This document shows, one piece after another, positions 38,573 to 46,626 of a stretch of 64,000 nt of DNA. The stretch comes from Streptomyces sp. BA2 (GTDB taxonomy: Bacteria > Actinomycetota > Actinomycetes > Streptomycetales > Streptomycetaceae), in contig NZ_WSRO01000002.1 of NCBI RefSeq assembly GCF_009769735.1, positions 6,274,001-6,338,000 on the forward strand, in the 5' to 3' direction. A program made the position numbers and the translations under genes. Within the stretch, counting starts at the first letter, position 1. The number at the start of each line of letters is the position of its first letter. The notes beneath the pieces are model-generated. The model was not told the DNA's origin, made no database searches, and worked only from the letters and a program-made list of their open reading frames with translations.

Positions 38573-39421
38573 GTGGCACGGAAGCTCGCCGTCATCGGAG
38601 CCGGACTCATGGGGTCCGGCATCGCACAGGTCTCCGCCCAGGCGGGCTGGGACGTCGTCCTGCGCGACGTCACCGATGAGGCCCTGACCCGTGGCACCGA
38701 CGGGATCAAGGCGTCGTACGACAAGTTCGTGAGCAAGGGCAAGCTCGCCGCCGAGGACGCCGGTGCGGCGCTCGGGCGCATCACGACGAGCACCGACATG
38801 GACGCCGTCGCCGACGCGGACATCGTCGTCGAGGCCGTCTTCGAGAAGCTCGAGGTCAAGCACGAGATCTTCCGTACGCTCGACAAGATCGTGCGCGAGG
38901 ACGCCGTGCTCGCGTCGAACACCTCCGCCATCCCGATCACGAAGATCGCGGCCGTGACGGAACGTCCGGAGCGGGTCGTGGGCGCGCACTTCTTCTCGCC
39001 GGTGCCGATGATGCAGCTGTGCGAGCTGGTGCGCGGCTACAAGACCAGCGACGAAACCCTCGCCCGCACACGGGAGTTCGCCGAGTCCGTCGGCAAGACC
39101 TGCATCGTCGTGAACCGCGACGTCGCCGGCTTTGTGACGACCCGTCTGATCTCGGCGCTCGTCGTCGAGGCCGCCAAGCTCTACGAGTCGGGCGTCGCCA
39201 CCGCCGAGGACATCGACATCGCCTGCAAGCTCGGCTTCGGACACGCCATGGGACCGCTCGCGACCGCCGACCTGACGGGCGTCGACATCCTGCTGCACGC
39301 CACGAGCAACATCTACACGGAGTCCCAGGACGAGAAGTTCGCACCGCCCGAGCTGATGCGCCGGATGGTTGACGCCGGTGACATCGGCCGCAAGAGCGGG
39401 CAGGGCTTCTACAAGCACTGA
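38573..39421 (+). CDS. 3-hydroxybutyryl-CoA dehydrogenase
   Basis: An NAD(P)-dependent 3-hydroxyacyl-CoA dehydrogenase of 282 residues. The Rossmann motif is KLAVIGAGLMGSGIAQVSAQ; the catalytic His-Glu region is RVVGAHFFSPVPMMQLCELV, with FVTTRLISAL and the C-terminal domain GFGHAMGPLATADLTGVD. Single-domain enzymes of this type serve butyryl-CoA or fatty acid metabolism and feed ethylmalonyl-CoA and polyketide precursors. The GTG at 38573 with GGGGAG upstream is preferred over the ATG at 38546. Confidence 0.93.
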   Translation: MARKLAVIGAGLMGSGIAQVSAQAGWDVVLRDVTDEALTRGTDGIKASYDKFVSKGKLAAEDAGAALGRITTSTDMDAVADADIVVEAVFEKLEVKHEIFRTLDKIVREDAVLASNTSAIPITKIAAVTERPERVVGAHFFSPVPMMQLCELVRGYKTSDETLARTREFAESVGKTCIVVNRDVAGFVTTRLISALVVEAAKLYESGVATAEDIDIACKLGFGHAMGPLATADLTGVDILLHATSNIYTESQDEKFAPPELMRRMVDAGDIGRKSGQGFYKH

Positions 39422-39583
39422 CGTCTGCTTCCCCTCCTGCGGGTCACTCCTCGGGGTGAATTCGGTATCGGTTCGCTTACAGACGGCAACTTCCTTGCCC
39501 ATGTGGCAGTCAGTTGCAGTGACATACGCAGACGCCATACGGAACAGACGTCACAGGAAACTCAGCACTCTCGGGGAGCGCAT

Positions 39584-39907
39584 ATGCACATCAGGGGCGA
39601 CCAGGCCCAGCTGGTCGTCGGGGGACGCCTCGACGTACGCAGCGCGGCGGACGCCCGAACGGTCCTGCACTCGGCCGTCGACGACGGAGCCGGTGACCTG
39701 GTGCTCGACCTGTCCGAACTCGACTCGTGGGACGCCACGGGACTCGGCGTCATCATGGGCGCGCACCGGCGCGCGGGACGGTGCGGACGCCGGCTCGTGC
39801 TGCGCAGTGTGCCGCCCCAGATGCAGCGCCTGCTCGTGGCCACCCGGCTGCACAGGATCCTTGCCATCGAGGGTGGCATCGGGGTCGAATCACTGCCTCG
39901 TGTGTGA
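39584..39907 (+). CDS. STAS-domain protein (anti-anti-sigma-like)
   Basis: 107 residues covering one STAS domain: AQLVVGGRLDVRSAADARTV, then LVLDLSELDSWDATGLGVIM. In anti-sigma antagonists the D-S-S-G turn is phosphorylated on serine; here it reads D-A-T-G, so Thr52 could be the phospho site. No anti-sigma kinase or sigma gene lies beside it. The next gene in the same direction is a large membrane NTPase, and the pair may form a signalling unit. The ATG at 39584 has GGGGAG upstream. Confidence 0.85.
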   Translation: MHIRGDQAQLVVGGRLDVRSAADARTVLHSAVDDGAGDLVLDLSELDSWDATGLGVIMGAHRRAGRCGRRLVLRSVPPQMQRLLVATRLHRILAIEGGIGVESLPRV

Positions 39908-40122
39908 GACACCTCTCGCGCACAATCCTCACGAGACTGTGACGTCTCGGGCGGCGCGGTACCCCGCCCGTTCGGAGATACTGAGCGAAGGTCTAGGGTT
40001 CGGTCGCCCACCGTCATGACGAAGACAGACGCCCGAGCGGGGGCACCGGACCAGAAGCGACAGCGCAGTGTGCACAAGGCCGGAGGGGGCTGTGTACACC
40101 ACGCATCTGGGGGGCTTTGACC

Positions 40123-42618
40123 ATGGACCCGATGAACCGGGGACCGGAAGAGTACGGCCATGACGGCATCAACGACGACGATTCGGCGCGTCCCGTGCGG
40201 CCACCGCGCGATCCTCTGACACCAGACTTCGGGCAGCCCGCGCCCGCGCTCGCCCGCACCGTCCAGCTCGTGTCCGGCGACTTCCTGCTCACCGTGAACC
40301 CCGTAGACGGCAGCGAGATCGAACCCTGCCCGCCGGGCGAACGGCCCGCACGGCCCGTCAAGCGCACCGCCGCCGAGCGTGCCGAGCTGCGCCGCGCATC
40401 GACGCCGCCCGTGCCGCCGGGACCCGCACTGCCCCGGCTGCCGCTCCTGGAGCGGCAGGAGGAGCGCGAGCGGCTCGTGCGCCTGCTCGCACGCGGGCGC
40501 TCGGTGCGGCTCACCGGCCCCGCGGGCTCGGGGCGCACGTCGCTCCTGAACGCCGTCGCCGAAGACTGCGCGGACCTCGCACCGGACGGCGTCGTCCGGC
40601 TCTCCGGCTACCACAAGACACCGGCGGACCTGCTCCAGGACCTCTTCGGAACGGTCTACAACGCCCCGCTGCACCGCCCCGACCGCGCCCTGCTGCTCGA
40701 ACTCGTCCACGACATCGGCGCGGTCGTCGTCCTTGACGACCTGGAGTTCGGTGCGGCAGCCCTGGAGGAGCTGCTTGAGGCCACGCCCGAGTGCGCCTTC
40801 CTCATCTCCGCGACCCCCGACGTCGCGGCGCCGTCCCCCGACTCCCACCTCGAAGAGGTCTTCCTCGGCGGCCTCGGCCGCAGCGGAGGCCTCGAACTCC
40901 TGGAGCGCGCCGTCGGCCGCGTCCTGACGGACGACGAGGCGGGCTGGGCGGGCGACCTGTGGTTCGAGTCGGAGGGGCTGCCCCTGCGCTTCGTCCAGGC
41001 GGGCGCCCTGCTGCGCCAGCGCGACCAGCTGCGCGCCGACCCGAACGCCTTCGACGAGTACGGCTACTACGCCGACGCCCCGGTCGACGCGCCCTTCGAC
41101 GCCGAGGGCCACGACGTACCGCTGCCCTCGCTCGCCGACGGCGCGGCGCCCGCGGTGCTGCTCGCCTCGCGCCTGAGCCCTTCGGCGCGCACCACGCTGC
41201 GTTTCGCCGTCGCTCTCGGCGGCGAGCTGCCGCACCAGGCGCATCTGCCCGCCCTCGTGGGGGACACCCACGCGGACGCGGCCCTCGCCGAGCTGGTCTC
41301 CACCGCGCTCGTCACGGTGGTCGGCTCGCACTACCGGCTCGCCGCCGGGGTGCGTACGCAGCTGGAGGCGTCCGGGTACGCGGACGACACCGCTGAGCGC
41401 GCCCAGAGCGCCGCCCAGCACTACGCCTGGTGGGCGGGGCACCCCTCGGTCGGCCCGGAGAGGGTCGTGGCCGAGGCGGACGCCGTGCTCGCGGCGCTGG
41501 GCGTCCTGGTCGCGGGGCAGTCCGCGTCGGGGGCGCAGGCCGGCGGCGAGGAGAGCGCCGCTGTACTGCTCGCCCGCACCGTCGCACCGGCGTTCGCGGG
41601 AGGCCTCGACTGGGGCGCCTGGGAGCGTGCCCTGCGGGCGGGCCAGGAGGCGGCACGGACCGCGGGCGAGGTCGCCGAAGAGGCGTACTTCCACCATGAG
41701 CTCGGCGTCCTCGCGCTCTGCGGCGGACAGCTCGACCGGGCCCGCGTCGAACTGGAGGCCTCCATCGGCCTGCGCGGCGCGCTCGCCGACAAGCGGGGCA
41801 TGATCGCGGGACGCAGGGCCCTCGCCCTGGTCGCCGACCGCTCGGGCAGCGTGCTGCCGGTGGCCGGCATGAGCGCGGCCGCCGGTGAAGAGGTGCCCGA
41901 CGCGCGCTACGAGGAATCGGCGTCGCCCCCCGGCGGCGTACCGGCGGCGTTCGCGCTGCCCACACCGCCCCCGCAGCCCGAGACCCTGGTCACCCGCAAG
42001 GCAGCGCCCGCGGCGGGCGCGGGCGGCCCGGCACCGACTCGCCGCTCCATCATCAACGGCACCCGGCGCAACCTCGTGGCGGCGGGCGCGGGAGCCCTCC
42101 TTGCCGCCGTGCTCGGCACGGTGGTGACCCTCGGCGCGACGTCCGACGGCAACGACAACCCTCCCGACAAGGTCAAGACGGAGCAGTCGGCGAGCGAGGA
42201 CCAGGACGACGACGGCCTGACCGCGGACAAGCCGGCGAAGGACTCGACGAGCCGCCCGGACAGTGACGGCCCGGACAACGTCCCCGGCACCGCGGACGAC
42301 GGTGAGCCGAGCGAGAGCGGCGAACCGTCGGACGAGCCGAGCGACAGCGGCAAGCCGTCCGACGACACCTCGGGCAAGCCGTCCGACAAGCCCACGGACA
42401 AGCCGACGACCAAGCCGCCCACGACGAAGCCGCCGACGACCAAGCCGCCGACCACGAAGCCGCCCACGACGAAGCCGCCGACAACGCCGCCGCCGACGAC
42501 CCCGCCGCCGACCTCCCCGGCGCCGGACCCGCCGTCGTCCCCGGGCACCTCGGACTCGGCGAGCGGCCCGGCGACGAGCGACAGCGCGTCGAGTTCCAGC
42601 TCTGCGTCGACGATCTGA
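40123..42618 (+). CDS. Large P-loop NTPase with a transmembrane segment and Pro/Thr-rich tail
   Basis: 831 residues. After a Pro-rich N-terminus, residues ~108-330 look like an AAA/STAND NTPase module: LERQEERERLVRLLARGRS, a P-loop LTGPAGSGRTSLLNA near residue 130 in which Lys is replaced by Arg, and Walker B AVVVLDDLEFG near residue 200. Then come a winged-helix-like part and helical repeats (ERALRAGQEAARTAGE, AYFHHELGVLALCGGQ) that resemble TPRs. A single membrane helix lies at ~647-672 (NLVAAGAGALLAAVLGTVVT), followed by an acidic and TTKPP-repeat tail ending at residue 831. Topology suggests a cytoplasmic NTPase with a tail spanning the wall. It follows the STAS gene by 215 bases. Function unknown. 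The ATG at 40123 has GGGGGG seven bases upstream. Confidence 0.8.
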   Translation: MDPMNRGPEEYGHDGINDDDSARPVRPPRDPLTPDFGQPAPALARTVQLVSGDFLLTVNPVDGSEIEPCPPGERPARPVKRTAAERAELRRASTPPVPPGPALPRLPLLERQEERERLVRLLARGRSVRLTGPAGSGRTSLLNAVAEDCADLAPDGVVRLSGYHKTPADLLQDLFGTVYNAPLHRPDRALLLELVHDIGAVVVLDDLEFGAAALEELLEATPECAFLISATPDVAAPSPDSHLEEVFLGGLGRSGGLELLERAVGRVLTDDEAGWAGDLWFESEGLPLRFVQAGALLRQRDQLRADPNAFDEYGYYADAPVDAPFDAEGHDVPLPSLADGAAPAVLLASRLSPSARTTLRFAVALGGELPHQAHLPALVGDTHADAALAELVSTALVTVVGSHYRLAAGVRTQLEASGYADDTAERAQSAAQHYAWWAGHPSVGPERVVAEADAVLAALGVLVAGQSASGAQAGGEESAAVLLARTVAPAFAGGLDWGAWERALRAGQEAARTAGEVAEEAYFHHELGVLALCGGQLDRARVELEASIGLRGALADKRGMIAGRRALALVADRSGSVLPVAGMSAAAGEEVPDARYEESASPPGGVPAAFALPTPPPQPETLVTRKAAPAAGAGGPAPTRRSIINGTRRNLVAAGAGALLAAVLGTVVTLGATSDGNDNPPDKVKTEQSASEDQDDDGLTADKPAKDSTSRPDSDGPDNVPGTADDGEPSESGEPSDEPSDSGKPSDDTSGKPSDKPTDKPTTKPPTTKPPTTKPPTTKPPTTKPPTTPPPTTPPPTSPAPDPPSSPGTSDSASGPATSDSASSSSSASTI

Positions 42619-42649
42619 CGCACGTACGGACGATCTGACGCACGTACGA
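42610..42649 (+). repeat. 20-bp tandem duplication spanning the NTPase stop codon
   Basis: ACGATCTGACGCACGTACGG is followed at once by ACGATCTGACGCACGTACGA. The TGA of the first copy ends the gene; the second copy carries a spare stop in the same relation. Confidence 0.8.
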
Positions 42650-42685
42650 GAGGGGGCCGGGTCCTTGCGGACCCGGCCCCCTCTC
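42648..42685. terminator. Bidirectional terminator between the NTPase gene and nucS
   Basis: GAGAGGGGGCCGGGTCC and GGACCCGGCCCCCTCTC form a perfect 17-bp stem with loop TTGC between two convergent genes. Confidence 0.9.
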
Positions 42686-42700
42686 TTCGTACAAGAACGC

Positions 42701-43372
42701 CTAGAACAACCGCAGCTTGTCGTCCTCGATGCCGCGCATCGCGTCGTAGTCCAGGACGGCGCAGCCGATGCCGCGGTCCGTGGCGAGCACGCGGGCCTGC
42801 GGCTTGATCTCCTGGGCGGCGAAGATGCCCTTGACGGGGGCCAGGTGCGGGTCGCGGTTCAACAGCTCGAGGTAGCGCGTCAGTTGCTCGACGCCGTCGA
42901 TCTCGCCGCGCCGCTTGATCTCGACGGCGACGGTCTGTCCGTCGGAGTCGCGGCAGAGGATGTCCACCGGGCCGATCGCCGTCATGTACTCGCGCCGGAT
43001 CAGGGAGTAGCCCTCGCCGAGCGTCTCGATCCGGTCGGCGAGCAGCTCCTGAAGGTGCGCTTCCACGCCGTCCTTGATGAGGCCGGGATCGACGCCCAGT
43101 TCGTGCGAGGAGTCGTGCAGGATCTCTTCCATCGTGATGATGAGCTTCTCGCCCCCCTTGTTCACGACGGTCCAGACGCCCGCGTCGTCACCCGCCCCCT
43201 CCTTCAAGGTGCAGGGCGGGGACATCCAGTTGAGAGGTTTGTAGGCCCGGTCGTCCGCATGGATCGAGACACTGCCGTCCGCCTTCACAAGGATCAGGCG
43301 GGGGGCCGACGGGAGATGGGCGGTGAGCCTGCCCGCGTAATCCACGGAGCATCGGGCAATGACGAGACGCAT
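42701..43372 (-). CDS. nucS: Mismatch-specific endonuclease NucS/EndoMS
   Basis: NucS cuts both strands at mismatches and provides mismatch repair in Actinobacteria, which lack MutS/MutL. The N-terminal dimer/DNA-binding half starts [20 protein letters not shown] and has KPLNWMSPP. The C-terminal PD-(D/E)xK-like nuclease core is [20 protein letters not shown] followed by [15 protein letters not shown]. The last residues DDKLRLF form the beta-clamp-binding motif used by NucS. 223 residues. The ATG at 43372 is chosen because conservation begins there. Confidence 0.95.
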   Translation of the reverse strand: MRLVIARCSVDYAGRLTAHLPSAPRLILVKADGSVSIHADDRAYKPLNWMSPPCTLKEGAGDDAGVWTVVNKGGEKLIITMEEILHDSSHELGVDPGLIKDGVEAHLQELLADRIETLGEGYSLIRREYMTAIGPVDILCRDSDGQTVAVEIKRRGEIDGVEQLTRYLELLNRDPHLAPVKGIFAAQEIKPQARVLATDRGIGCAVLDYDAMRGIEDDKLRLF

Positions 43373-43584
43373 GGGGCGCAACGCTACTCGACCCCAGGTG
43401 GTCCGCGCGATTCCTCCGGCGATGGCCCTGTTCGATCCTGGCCGGTTATGTTCCCAATCTCCTGGTGCAGCTCGGGTCCGGTGCTTACCGTATAAGCAGG
43501 AGGTCGCCGTGCGTGCACGCTGCGTGTGCGGACTCCTTCCCTGTCCGGAAGCCCCCGCTCCCCGGGGGTGCGAGAGGAGAACCC
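43373..43584. other. Divergent intergenic region upstream of nucS
   Basis: The 212 bases carry the start regions of nucS and the conserved 130-residue gene. GCTTA-CCGTA-TAAGC near 43483-43497 is a small palindrome with a possible -10-like TATAAG. No gene is visible. Confidence 0.35.
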
Positions 43585-43977
43585 ATGTCGCTCGACGTCT
43601 CACCGGCACTGTTGGAACAGGCCGAGCGAGGCGAGGTCGATGAAGCGGAATTCGTCGACTGCGTCCGGACCTCCCTGCCTTACGCATGGGAGATGATCAG
43701 CTCCCTGGTGGCACAGCTGAAGGTTGACGGCGGCGAGTTCGCCGACAACCAGACGCCGCCACCCAACGAGCAGGCTCGCGGCCAGCTCCTGCGGGCGCTC
43801 GCGAGTGACGCGATTCGCGGCGCTCTGCAGCGGCACTTCGGAGTACGGCTCGCATTCCAGAACTGCCACCGTGTGGCGGTGTTCCCGCTGGATGCGTCCG
43901 TGGACGACAGGCTCGCCCGGTTCACGTCGATCCGGGGCCAGCTGCTCAACCAGTCGCCTGAACTGCGGGACTGCTGA
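43585..43977 (+). CDS. Conserved hypothetical protein, divergent from nucS
   Basis: 130 residues starting [20 protein letters not shown] and continuing [20 protein letters not shown]. It is helical and acidic, with no membrane helix, signal or known catalytic motif. A single cysteine pair is not evident. I recall a close homologue beside nucS in other Streptomyces, but no function is assigned. The ATG at 43585 is preceded by AGAGGAGA. A strong hairpin terminator follows. Confidence 0.78.
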   Translation: MSLDVSPALLEQAERGEVDEAEFVDCVRTSLPYAWEMISSLVAQLKVDGGEFADNQTPPPNEQARGQLLRALASDAIRGALQRHFGVRLAFQNCHRVAVFPLDASVDDRLARFTSIRGQLLNQSPELRDC

Positions 43978-43985
43978 AGCCTTTT

Positions 43986-44031
43986 GCTGCCGCTCCGTAC
44001 GCGGGAGGTGTTCTAGTACCGGAGCGGCAGC
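43986..44031. terminator. Bidirectional terminator
   Basis: GCTGCCGCTCCG pairs with CGGAGCGGCAGC, extended by GTAC/GTAC with one bulge, between convergent genes at 43977 and 44048. Confidence 0.8.
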
Positions 44032-44047
44032 TCCCCGCCTCAGTGGC

Positions 44048-45100
44048 TCAGCCGAGCTGGGGCAGCACTTCGGCGCCCAGCCTGCGGACGTTCTCCTCCG
44101 TCGTCGCCAGATCGCCCGAGCCCTCGACAAGCAGCGCGAAGCGTGTGATCCCCGTGCGCTCCGAGGTCGCCGCGATCCGGTCGGCGCACAGCTGCGGGGT
44201 GCCCACCGGATGCAGTCCGCAGAGCAGTTCCGTGTACGCGAGCGGGTCCCGCATGGCCCGTGCGCGGCCGTCGACCGTGACATGGGCGTCGAGCCCCTGC
44301 TTGAGCCAGCCCGGCATCGACTTCTGCAGCGTCTCCGCCGCGTCCAGGCGCCGGTCCGCGATCTGCGCGACCCCGGCGGAGACGTGCGAGCCCCGCAGGA
44401 CCTCCTCCGGCGTGCGCCCCGCGGCGCGCGCGTGCCTGCGCCACAACGCCACCATTTCGGCCTTCTCCTCGTCGCCGACATGCATGCCGAGCAGCATCGG
44501 CAGCCCGCGTTCCGCCGCGAGCCGCACGCTGGCCGGCGAGGTGCAGGCGACGATCACCTCGGGGCCTTCAGCCGTCCCCCCGGTGTCCTCGCCGGCGCCG
44601 GTCAGCGCCTCCTGCGGCCGTGGCACCACGGCGACCTCGCGGAAGGGGAAGCGCTCCGCGTCGCTCGCGACCCGGGGCTCGCTCAGCCACCGCAGCAGCA
44701 GATCGAGCGACTCCGGGAAGCCCTTCTCGTACGCGTCGAGGCCGGATCCGAAGACCTCCAGGTCCACCCATGGGCCGCCGCGCCCCACGCCCAGCGAGAA
44801 GCGCCCGCCGGACGTCAGATGCAGCAGCGCCGCCTGCTCGCCCAGGGCGACGGGATGAACGGTCGGCAGGACGCTCACGGCGGTGCCGACCCGGATGCGC
44901 CGCGTACGCCCGAGAAGCAGCGCGGCGAGGGTCACGGCGGACGGACACGTGCCGTACGGCACGAAGTGGTGCTCGGCGAGCCAGACCGAGTCGAGGCCCG
45001 CCTCCTCGGCCACCTCGGCGGACCGCACCGCACGGTGCAGCGCCTCTCCCTGCCCCTGTCCCGGGAACTGGGCGGCCAGAACAAAACTACCTACACGCAT
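44048..45100 (-). CDS. LLM-class flavin-dependent oxidoreductase (luciferase-like)
   Basis: A 350-residue bacterial-luciferase-type monooxygenase that would use reduced FMN or F420. It begins VGSFVLAAQFPGQGQGEALH, with EVAEEAGLDSVWLAEHHFVP, LLGRTRRIRVGTAVSVLPTV and GGRFSLGVGRGGPW, the family strands and loops lining the cofactor. The substrate cannot be predicted from sequence. No partner reductase is adjacent. The ATG at 45100 opens the conserved fold. Confidence 0.92.
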   Translation of the reverse strand: MRVGSFVLAAQFPGQGQGEALHRAVRSAEVAEEAGLDSVWLAEHHFVPYGTCPSAVTLAALLLGRTRRIRVGTAVSVLPTVHPVALGEQAALLHLTSGGRFSLGVGRGGPWVDLEVFGSGLDAYEKGFPESLDLLLRWLSEPRVASDAERFPFREVAVVPRPQEALTGAGEDTGGTAEGPEVIVACTSPASVRLAAERGLPMLLGMHVGDEEKAEMVALWRRHARAAGRTPEEVLRGSHVSAGVAQIADRRLDAAETLQKSMPGWLKQGLDAHVTVDGRARAMRDPLAYTELLCGLHPVGTPQLCADRIAATSERTGITRFALLVEGSGDLATTEENVRRLGAEVLPQLG

Positions 45101-45311
45101 CGCACTCCTGCCTCCTTGGCGCCGACGCAGGCACTCCCCCTACGGGCAACAACGCATGACACGTGCCAAAGGCACGGCTTGGCGTGAAGATTGACGGATT
45201 TTCTGCGAAATGCAGGGGGGATCTGTGGGGGTTGGTGGGAGACGCCTACCCGTGTCCGCGCCGCGTAGGCTTGGCGCACCCCTGGCCCCCGTACATCCCG
45301 TGAGGTGTCCC

Positions 45312-45644
45312 GTGTCCCCGCGTCGCAACCGCCCGAAGGGCGCCGGAGTAGACAGCCCGCGCACGGACGGGGGACCGACGGGCCGCTACGGCGGCTTCCA
45401 GTCCACCGAGAGCTGGCAGGGCGAGCAGTGGAGCCTGCGCCACGTCGCGGGCGCGAGCGCGGCCGGCAAGAGCTACCGCTGCCCCGGGTGCGACCAGGAG
45501 ATCCCCTCCGGGGTCGCGCATGTGGTGGCCTGGCCCGAGCACTCGGGTGTAGACGAGCGCCGGCACTGGCACAAGGCCTGCTGGAACGCGAAGGACCGCC
45601 GCACCACGCGGGTGCAGCGGTCCCGTAACGCGCCGAGGTACTGA
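45312..45644 (+). CDS. Small protein with a likely Cys/His zinc site
   Basis: 110 residues. The N-terminal half is basic and Gly/Pro-rich. The C-terminal half has CPGCDQEIPSGVAHVVAWPE followed by RRHWHKACW, so Cys-x2-Cys and His/Cys pairs may bind one zinc, in the style of HNH or zinc-ribbon domains, although the complete HNH signature is missing. It has often been labelled ATP/GTP-binding in Streptomyces annotation, but no P-loop is seen. Function unknown. The GTG at 45312 is chosen with GAGGTG upstream; longer in-frame starts read through intergenic sequence. Confidence 0.75.
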   Translation: MSPRRNRPKGAGVDSPRTDGGPTGRYGGFQSTESWQGEQWSLRHVAGASAAGKSYRCPGCDQEIPSGVAHVVAWPEHSGVDERRHWHKACWNAKDRRTTRVQRSRNAPRY

Positions 45645-45669
45645 GGAGTACCGAGGACCCCGGCGGCAG

Positions 45670-46626
45670 TTACACGTCGCGCTTCTCCAGGAGGGCGAAG
45701 GCGGCGACGATCGCGGCCGCCGTCACGCCGACGAGCAGCAGCAGCTGCGAGGTGCCGCCGCCCGTCCCGTCCATCTCGAAGATCTTGGCGAGCGAGTTGA
45801 TGGCGTTGTAGTCCATCATCTTCTCGCCGAGCGGTCGCGTGCCCTCGGAGATCATCAGGAACACGGGCAGGATCGCGGGCACGAGGACCACGCCGAGCAT
45901 CGCGGTGATCGCACCCGCCGAGTGACGCAGCATCGATCCTGCGGCGAGCGCGAGGACGCCCAGGAGCGAGACGTAGAGGCCGCCCTTGAGGACCGTGCCC
46001 GCCCAGTCGACGTCGCCGGCCTCGGGGCCGCTGTGCATCCCCGACGTCATCAGGCCCACCAGGAGGATCGAGCCCGCCGATACGACGAAGGCGATCACGA
46101 AGAAGATCATGATCTTGGCGGCGAGCACGCGATAACGCTGCGGCGACGCCGTGAACGTCGTACGGATCATGCCCGTGCCGTACTCGGACGACGTCACCAG
46201 GACGCCGAGCGTGATCAGGCAGATCTGGCCGAGCACGAGACCGAAGAACGCCGGGATCGTGAACGGCACGTCCGCGTAGTCACGGTCCTGTGTCTGCGCG
46301 GCCACGAGCAGGCCGATGCCGACGACCAGGAGGAAGAAGACGCCGAGGGTCCACATCGTCGAGCGGACCGACTTGATCTTCGTCCACTCGGAGGCCAGGG
46401 CGTTGCCGAGGTGGGTCTTCCTGACCGGGATCGGCGAGGTGTAGGCGTTGTTCATCGCCTGCTGCCAGGCGGAGGGCGGCGCGGGGGCGGCCGGCGGGGG
46501 AGCCATCGGAGCGCCCTGAGGCATGGGAGCGCCCTGCGGCATCGGGGCGCCCTGCGGGGGAGCGCCTGCCTGTGCGTACGCCTGCTGGGGCTGCGCCTGC
46601 GGCTGCGGAGTCGGAGGCGTGGTCAT
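45670..46626 (-). CDS. ABC-2 transporter permease with Pro/Gln-rich N-terminus
   Basis: 318 residues. Residues 1-60 are a cytoplasmic Pro/Gln/Ala segment with the repeat PQGAPM. Six membrane helices follow, e.g. MWTLGVFFLLVVGIGLLVA, VLGQICLITLGVLVTS, IMIFFVIAFVVSAGSILLVG. The motif SSEYGTGMIRTTFTASPQR after helix two matches the permease at 48711-49481. Its ATG overlaps the end of its ATPase gene (46623). A paralogue pair lies just downstream. Confidence 0.9.
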   Translation of the reverse strand: MTTPPTPQPQAQPQQAYAQAGAPPQGAPMPQGAPMPQGAPMAPPPAAPAPPSAWQQAMNNAYTSPIPVRKTHLGNALASEWTKIKSVRSTMWTLGVFFLLVVGIGLLVAAQTQDRDYADVPFTIPAFFGLVLGQICLITLGVLVTSSEYGTGMIRTTFTASPQRYRVLAAKIMIFFVIAFVVSAGSILLVGLMTSGMHSGPEAGDVDWAGTVLKGGLYVSLLGVLALAAGSMLRHSAGAITAMLGVVLVPAILPVFLMISEGTRPLGEKMMDYNAINSLAKIFEMDGTGGGTSQLLLLVGVTAAAIVAAFALLEKRDV

